In this document: piece by piece, positions 7,411-10,483 of the stretch
Layout: every line of letters begins with the position of its first letter
Numbering within the stretch: position 1 is the first letter of the stretch
Position numbers and translations under genes: made by a program
From: CAYOEZ01 sp964402955
GTDB taxonomy: Bacteria; Chloroflexota; DTOL01; DAOUCN01
DNA: 10,483 nt
Direction: 5' to 3'
NCBI GenBank assembly: GCA_964402955.1
Contig: CAYOEZ010000179.1
Span: 1 to 10,483 of the forward strand
Notes under the pieces: generated by a model
Told to the model about the DNA's origin: nothing
Seen by the model: only the letters and a program-made list of their open reading frames with translations
The model's database searches: none

Positions 7411-7852
7411 ATGTCTCAGCAACCACAGCAGACCCCGCAGCCCCCACAGTGGGACAAGGACGAAAAGGAGCGGGACGAGAAACGGGATGAGAAGGGGCGG
7501 GACGAAAAGGGCCGCAATGATCCCTTGAGCAGTATCGTTTGGGCCCTCATCCTCGTCTGGGCAGGCCTGGTGCTGCTAGCCGATAACCTCAATTTCCTTA
7601 ACAGCATCATGATAGGGGACGCACGGCTAGAGGCCTGGTCGCTCATCTTCATCGGCGCTGGGTTTGTTGTCCTGGGAGAAGTCGTTATTCGCCTGATCAT
7701 GCCTGCCTACCGGCGGCGCGTCACCGGCAGTCTGGTCTTTGCCGTTATCCTGCTGTCTATCGGTCTGGGCGGATGGGTCGGCTGGACCGTGGTTTGGCCG
7801 CTAATTCTCATCGCCATCGGCGTCAGCATCCTGCTCGGCAACATGGCGCGGC
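7411..7852 (+). CDS. Small multi-pass membrane protein (LiaI/LiaF-TM-like), 3' end in gap
   Basis: The visible 147 residues begin with a polar, Gln/Pro-rich tail (1-13) and a highly charged stretch of repeated DEK/RDEK units (15-36). Four hydrophobic segments follow at about 41-60, 75-96, 106-123 and 126-145. Pairs of short helices with WxLIxIGxGxxxL patterns (AWSLIFIGAGFVVL, VVWPLILIAIGVSILL) resemble the DUF5668/LiaI-LiaF-TM domain found in cell-envelope stress proteins. The role is inferred and weak. ATG 7411 has an excellent site, AAAGGAGGAG (7397-7406). The gene runs into the assembly gap, so its true end and any C-terminal domain are unknown; the sequence right of the gap belongs to the convergent GH3 gene. 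Confidence 0.75.
7450..7514 (+). repeat. Degenerate in-frame 12-15-bp repeats encoding the charged tail
   Basis: Units beginning CGGGA(C/T)GA(G/A)AA recur near 7471, 7483 and 7498, with a weaker unit near 7451. They translate to the repeated RDEK/RDEKG blocks of the membrane protein. Spacing is a multiple of three, so copy-number changes would not break the frame. Confidence 0.6.
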
Positions 7853-7952
7853 NNNNNNNNNNNNNNNNNNNNNNNNNNNNNNNNNNNNNNNNNNNNNNNN
7901 NNNNNNNNNNNNNNNNNNNNNNNNNNNNNNNNNNNNNNNNNNNNNNNNNNNN
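7853..7952. other. Assembly gap of 100 N
   Basis: Exactly 100 N, the conventional placeholder for a gap of unknown size. It hides the 3' end of the membrane-protein gene and any terminator between it and the convergent GH3 gene. Confidence 0.98.
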
Positions 7953-7956
7953 CCTG

Positions 7957-9099
7957 CTATAGTTTGCCCATGTTCAACGTCATCAACTCATCCCAGGCGT
8001 AGCGCAGCGGCGTCAGCCATGTGTCGCGACCGATGCAGCGGAAATAGGGCGGTTGCACGGCCAGGATCAGGTCGCCGATCTTGTAGCGCGCCAGAACCGG
8101 CGTTGAGACAATCAAACTCCCCCTCTCCCCCGCTTTCAGCTCGTGCAGCATCTTGATGCCCGCGCCCGTCTCCACCTCAAAGAAGAACTGATCATAGTTT
8201 GGCGCCCACGCCCGTTTGTCGTCAAGCTGCTGGCCAAAGATGCCCTCTGTCGCGCCGTAGATCTCACGAATAGTGATTTTGCCGTACAGGGCCGATAGCG
8301 TTGGCTGCAGGTGCGTGTTTATCCCCGCAACGCTGCCCAGCGTCATCAGCATGGGCTTCCACAGGTCCTTGGGGTAGACGCGATGCTTGTGCCAGAGGTA
8401 TTGGCCAAAGCGGATCGCCACCGGCGCAACGCCCCCCACCAGTGTCACGTGCTGCCCCTTGCACTTCGCGTAAGCTAAATCGAAGCGCGCATCCCAGGCG
8501 CTATCGGTCTTGCCGCCACCCAGCGCATCGATGTCATCTTGCGCCGGCAGCGAGCGCAGCGGCGTCGCGGTCGTGACATACTTGGAGTAGATGCCTGAGC
8601 TATAGCCATACTGCACGTCGCGTTCGCCCACGCGCACCGTCCCCAACACCGATGGCCAGTTGAGGTTGAGGTTGACGCCCTGGAACAGATCAAACCGACC
8701 GCTGCTGACGGCGTAGTTCATCATCGCCCGCCCCGCGCTCACCCGCATGCGCAGGTCGGTGGGCGTCATGGGGATGAACTTGGACTCGCCTTTGGTTGTG
8801 CCGCGCGTAATCGCCCAGCCAACGGGTTGCTCATCGAGCAGCAGGCTCACCTGGCCCGCCATGACGCGCCGCATCAGCGGCTTGTATGTGCCGTCATAGG
8901 TCGACACCGGGAAAGCCTGGCGATAATCCTTGATCGTCCCCACTGCGCCAGCCCTGTGCTGCTCGCCATACTCTGTCTGGGCATAGATTTTCAGGAAGCG
9001 GGCAAGCACGTCTTCCTGTGCTTTGGCAGGATTAGCCATGGCCTCACGCCACGGCTGCAAGAGTGCTGCCAGCATCGCTAGTGGATCCTGTTGTGCCAT
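7957..9099 (-). CDS. GH3-superfamily acyl-adenylate-forming enzyme, short form
   Basis: 380-residue relative of plant GH3 acyl-acid amido synthetases and their bacterial homologues, enzymes that adenylate a carboxylic acid with ATP. The ATP-binding loop is TRGTTKGESKFIP (98-110), an adenine-contacting motif is YGATEGIFG (281-289), and the hinge-proximal ARYKIGDLI (337-345) matches the family's YR.GD block. Family members are usually 500 residues or more, with a C-terminal domain of over 100 residues that closes on the active site; here the protein ends about 40 residues after YKIGDL. The stop is an ordinary TAG two bases beyond the gap edge, with no visible frameshift before it. ATG 9099 has GAGG about eight bases upstream. 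The RAYT/REP remnant lies directly upstream, so this gene's promoter must be in or beyond it. Substrate unknown. Confidence 0.82.
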   Translation of the reverse strand: MAQQDPLAMLAALLQPWREAMANPAKAQEDVLARFLKIYAQTEYGEQHRAGAVGTIKDYRQAFPVSTYDGTYKPLMRRVMAGQVSLLLDEQPVGWAITRGTTKGESKFIPMTPTDLRMRVSAGRAMMNYAVSSGRFDLFQGVNLNLNWPSVLGTVRVGERDVQYGYSSGIYSKYVTTATPLRSLPAQDDIDALGGGKTDSAWDARFDLAYAKCKGQHVTLVGGVAPVAIRFGQYLWHKHRVYPKDLWKPMLMTLGSVAGINTHLQPTLSALYGKITIREIYGATEGIFGQQLDDKRAWAPNYDQFFFEVETGAGIKMLHELKAGERGSLIVSTPVLARYKIGDLILAVQPPYFRCIGRDTWLTPLRYAWDELMTLNMGKL

Positions 9100-9140
9100 T
9101 GAGGTTGCCTCGTGTCACTGATGTGGAGTGTCGCTCATAT

Positions 9141-9166
9141 GGAGTGCGACGACTCCTGTCGTCGCA
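9141..9166 (+). repeat. Left REP-like hairpin
   Basis: GGAG (9141-9144) followed by TGCGACGA (9145-9152), loop CTCCTG, and TCGTCGCA (9159-9166): a perfect 8-bp stem. A partial repeat of the head, GGAGTGTCGC, lies 16 bases upstream at 9125-9134. Confidence 0.8.
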
Positions 9167-9201
9167 ACCTCTCTCAGAAATCATCATACACGGTCACACG
9201 A

Positions 9202-9342
9202 TCAAATGGGAAGCCAGACTCTATCCTTTGTGGAGATATGCGCACGTTTCTGATAGGTCGCGGCCGTTATCATGTAGGTAGCGCCGGCCTTGACGTAGTG
9301 AGGCGAGTTATGGGCAAAGGGCACATAGGTATCGTCATCCAC
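9202..9342 (-). pseudogene. REP-associated tyrosine transposase (Y1_Tnp) N-terminal remnant
   Basis: Translation on the minus strand gives HNSPHYVKAGATYMITAATY followed by QKRAHIS (coding about 9312-9232). This matches the N-terminal pattern of RAYT/IS200-like transposases, typically (R/L)PH(W/Y)..PGATYF(V/I)T..T..R..LF. The frame then stops at 9202, long before the HUH motif and catalytic tyrosine, so both active-site parts are missing. A GTG at 9342 could be the old start; the open frame extends back through the right REP to 9387. In another minus frame, GFPFDRVTVYDDF followed by a stop (9215-9174) may be the original C-terminus joined by an internal deletion, but this is speculative. Identification rests on a remembered motif. 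Confidence 0.55.
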
Positions 9343-9350
9343 AGGCTTCG

Positions 9351-9376
9351 TGCGACGATAGGAATCGTCGCACTCC
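9351..9376 (-). repeat. Right REP-like hairpin (inverted copy)
   Basis: TGCGACGA (9351-9358), loop TAGGAA, TCGTCGCA (9365-9372), then CTCC (9373-9376), which reads GGAG on the minus strand. The stem is identical to the left hairpin and extends one more pair (G9350-C9373). Confidence 0.8.
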
Positions 9377-9396
9377 ACAATTCGCATGTCACATGA

Positions 9397-10137
9397 TTAG
9401 CGCCCACCCAGAATTGCTCGCCAGCCGCGCCGCTCCGGCTGCCACATGCGCGTGGCCTGGCGGCACAGCCCGGCGCACGTCTGCTCGTTCTCGGGCCGGG
9501 TGAAGGCCAGCCAGAACTGTCCGCTGGGATGCGGCCAACCAATGGGCATGCACAGCAGCCCCTGCTCGCGTGCCAAGCCCTGCATCGTTTCCAGCCGGTA
9601 GGTCAGAGCCAGCGCGCCTTGCCACTCGGTGCCCGTGTAATCCTCTTTGCCCAGAAAGACCGTGGCAGCGAAGATCGACGCCGGCCCCATCACCTTCGCC
9701 GCCTCCGACAGGCAGCGGCGGATGTGCGACTGCGCAGCGTGGCTGAAGATGGATTGGGCCAGCATAAAATCAAACGTGCGGCCAAAAGTGGTCAGGGTGA
9801 AGTTGGTATCGTTGCTGAAAACCGGCTGTTTGAGATCGACCATGCCCTGGCCAATCTCGTTCTTGACGCCGTCGTCAATCAGCCACTGCTCCGGCTCGAT
9901 GCCATAATATCGCCCCGACAGCAGATACGGGATGAACAGGCGCCCCCCGCGCAGAGAGCCGCAGCCGATGTCCAACAGATAGTGCGTCTCACGCAGGCCG
10001 AGAAACGTCAGCAGATTGAACTGCATGGCGCCGATCAGGTCATAGCGCTGCGGCGGCCCCACGTGAGAACGGTAATAGCTCGTTTGAATCGCTCGATCTT
10101 TCTCGTCCATAGCCAAGAAGAGTGCTCCCATTGACAT
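9397..10137 (-). CDS. Class I SAM-dependent methyltransferase
   Basis: 246-residue Rossmann-fold protein. Motif I is LLDIGCGSLRGG (54-65), then RYYGIEPE (76-83) with the acidic ribose-binding residue at the end of beta 2, a motif-IV-like FDFMLAQSIFSHA (122-134), and a conserved helix IRRCLSEAAKVM. The SYYRSHVGPPQRYDLIGAMQF segment before motif I belongs to the SLRGG subfamily, often seen near glycan-modification genes; no such genes are visible here and the substrate is unknown. Three in-frame ATGs (10137, 10131, 10110) are possible and none has a good ribosome-binding sequence. The first two fall within the TTGACAT flank of a repeat unit, so the conserved protein may begin at 10110 (MDEKDRAIQ). 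Confidence 0.82.
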   Translation of the reverse strand: MSMGALFLAMDEKDRAIQTSYYRSHVGPPQRYDLIGAMQFNLLTFLGLRETHYLLDIGCGSLRGGRLFIPYLLSGRYYGIEPEQWLIDDGVKNEIGQGMVDLKQPVFSNDTNFTLTTFGRTFDFMLAQSIFSHAAQSHIRRCLSEAAKVMGPASIFAATVFLGKEDYTGTEWQGALALTYRLETMQGLAREQGLLCMPIGWPHPSGQFWLAFTRPENEQTCAGLCRQATRMWQPERRGWRAILGGR

Positions 10138-10297
10138 GTGCCCACTGCAAGAAGGTCAAATGGTCGATCGAACTGAGCATTTGCCCCATTTAGTGACCCG
10201 AAATAGCCTCATTAGGGCCGAAATGGCATCCAAGGCACGTCGTTTTGATGCCGTCTCCCCACCAGGCGAAGTCTGATGACCTTTTTGCAGTGGGCAC
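10138..10297. mobile_element. 160-bp terminal-inverted-repeat unit (MITE-like)
   Basis: The left end begins GTGCCCACTGCAAGAAGG and the right end finishes CCTTTTTGCAGTGGGCAC; the two 21-bp ends are inverted repeats with one mismatch. TTGACAT occurs immediately outside both ends (10131-10137 and 10298-10304), as a target duplication would. The interior has no coding potential that I can see, only a small GGCATC/GATGCC dyad (10225-10230 and 10247-10252). Confidence 0.5.
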
Positions 10298-10323
10298 TTG
10301 ACATGTGCCCACTGCAAAAAGGT
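10279..10323. repeat. 19-bp-stem hairpin formed by inverted repeat copies
   Basis: Positions 10279-10297 are the perfect reverse complement of 10305-10323, around the 7-base loop TTGACAT. Each arm is a copy of the GTGCCCACTGCAAAAAGGT repeat. The T-run is inside the 5' arm, not after the stem, so it is not a canonical terminator. A direct copy covers 10131-10156 with a single difference. Confidence 0.85.
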
Positions 10324-10334
10324 ATGGTCGGGCC

Positions 10335-10400
10335 CGTCATTGCGAGCGGAGCGAAGCAATCTCCCCCGTTTCGAGCGGAAATGAGATTGCTTCGTCGCAA
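10335..10400. repeat. GTCATTGCGAGC-family interspersed palindrome
   Basis: CGTCATTGCGAGCGGAGCG begins a repeat whose CGAAGCAATCTC (10352-10363) pairs with GAGATTGCTTCG (10383-10394), and whose outer TTGCGA (10340-10345) pairs with TCGCAA (10395-10400). Very similar repeats are dispersed in many unrelated bacterial genomes. Translations of it yield spurious peptides such as GDCFAPLAMT or LRSARNDG, which occur here and should not be called genes. Confidence 0.75.
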
Positions 10401-10432
10401 AGTGCGCTCCTACTCAGAAACTCCCCACTGTC

Positions 10433-10451
10433 ATGTGCCCACTGCAAGAAC
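10433..10451 (+). repeat. Third direct copy of the GTGCCCACTGCAA repeat
   Basis: CATGTGCCCACTGCAAGAA is identical to 10135-10153. A shorter tandem echo (CCCACTG at 10424-10430) lies just upstream. The remaining bases to the window end show nothing recognisable. Together with the preceding repeats this accounts for the gene-free stretch 10138-10483. Confidence 0.7.
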
Positions 10452-10483
10452 CATTAAGAAGTTAGAGATGGTCGTCGGCATAG

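Larger units (their letters stand above)
9141..9376. mobile_element. REP-bounded RAYT-derived element (236 bp)
   Basis: Two near-identical hairpins in inverted orientation, each with GGAG on the outer side of the stem, enclose about 185 bp containing a transposase remnant on the minus strand. Twenty-five of 27 bases match between the left end and the complement of the right end; the two differences are in the hairpin loop. This REP-gene-inverted-REP layout is that of REP-associated tyrosine transposase loci. It is far too short for an active transposase, so it is a decayed or internally deleted copy. No clear target duplication was seen. Confidence 0.6.

Noticed and set aside
10279..10323. 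Intrinsic transcription terminator
   Set aside because: Very stable stem, but no T-run follows it on either strand, and it belongs to a repeat family.
10156..10400. Two overlapping minus-strand frames of 62-67 residues
   Set aside because: They are translations of the GTCATTGCGAGC repeat (LRSARNDG and GDCFAPLAMT peptides), a well-known source of false genes.
10131..10451. CRISPR array from the three CATGTGCCCACTGC copies
   Set aside because: Copies are unevenly spaced (about 168 and 130 bases), one further copy is inverted, and no cas genes are present.

Overview
The window is about 60% GC bacterial DNA with a 100-base run of N (7853-7952), so it is a scaffold from a draft or metagenome-derived assembly. 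Gene content fits an environmental Gram-positive-like or Chloroflexota-type bacterium: an rseP-proS pair, GH3-type adenylating enzyme, small LiaI/LiaF-like membrane protein and abundant short palindromic repeats. This placement is an inference; no rRNA or other decisive marker is present.

Layout. 1-217 is a leader with a plausible promoter. 218-1300 encodes an intact RseP-type site-2 protease. 1445-3159 is a bacterial-type prolyl-tRNA synthetase gene carrying three separate reading-frame breaks. 3214-3909 is a compact HigBA-type toxin-antitoxin module with a consensus promoter and an overlapping operator-like palindrome. On the minus strand, 5364-3932 is a two-gene operon (class I methyltransferase, then EamA/DMT permease) whose stop and start codons overlap; it converges on the antitoxin gene. 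From a divergent region at 5377-5591, plus-strand genes run rightward: metallo-beta-lactamase-fold hydrolase (5592-6380), nucleoside hydrolase (6465-7337) and a small multi-pass membrane protein cut by the assembly gap (7411-7852). Beyond the gap are two minus-strand genes, a GH3-superfamily adenylating enzyme (9099-7957) and a class I methyltransferase (10137-9397).

The right third is repeat-rich. Between the GH3 and methyltransferase genes lies a 236-bp element bounded by two outward-facing inverted REP-like hairpins, containing what looks like the N-terminal remnant of a REP-associated tyrosine transposase (RAYT). Upstream of the last methyltransferase is a second family: a 160-bp unit with 21-bp terminal inverted repeats, flanked on both sides by TTGACAT, then a 19-bp-stem hairpin, a hairpin of the widespread GTCATTGCGAGC family, and another copy of the first repeat. 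These repeats explain why the only long gene-free stretch (10138-10483) has no credible genes.

Functionally the window is mostly unrelated housekeeping and accessory genes. I see no convincing new multi-gene system. The observations most worth checking are the triply frameshifted proS, the RAYT/REP remnant, the TTGACAT-flanked inverted-repeat unit, and the short GH3 enzyme lacking the usual C-terminal domain.
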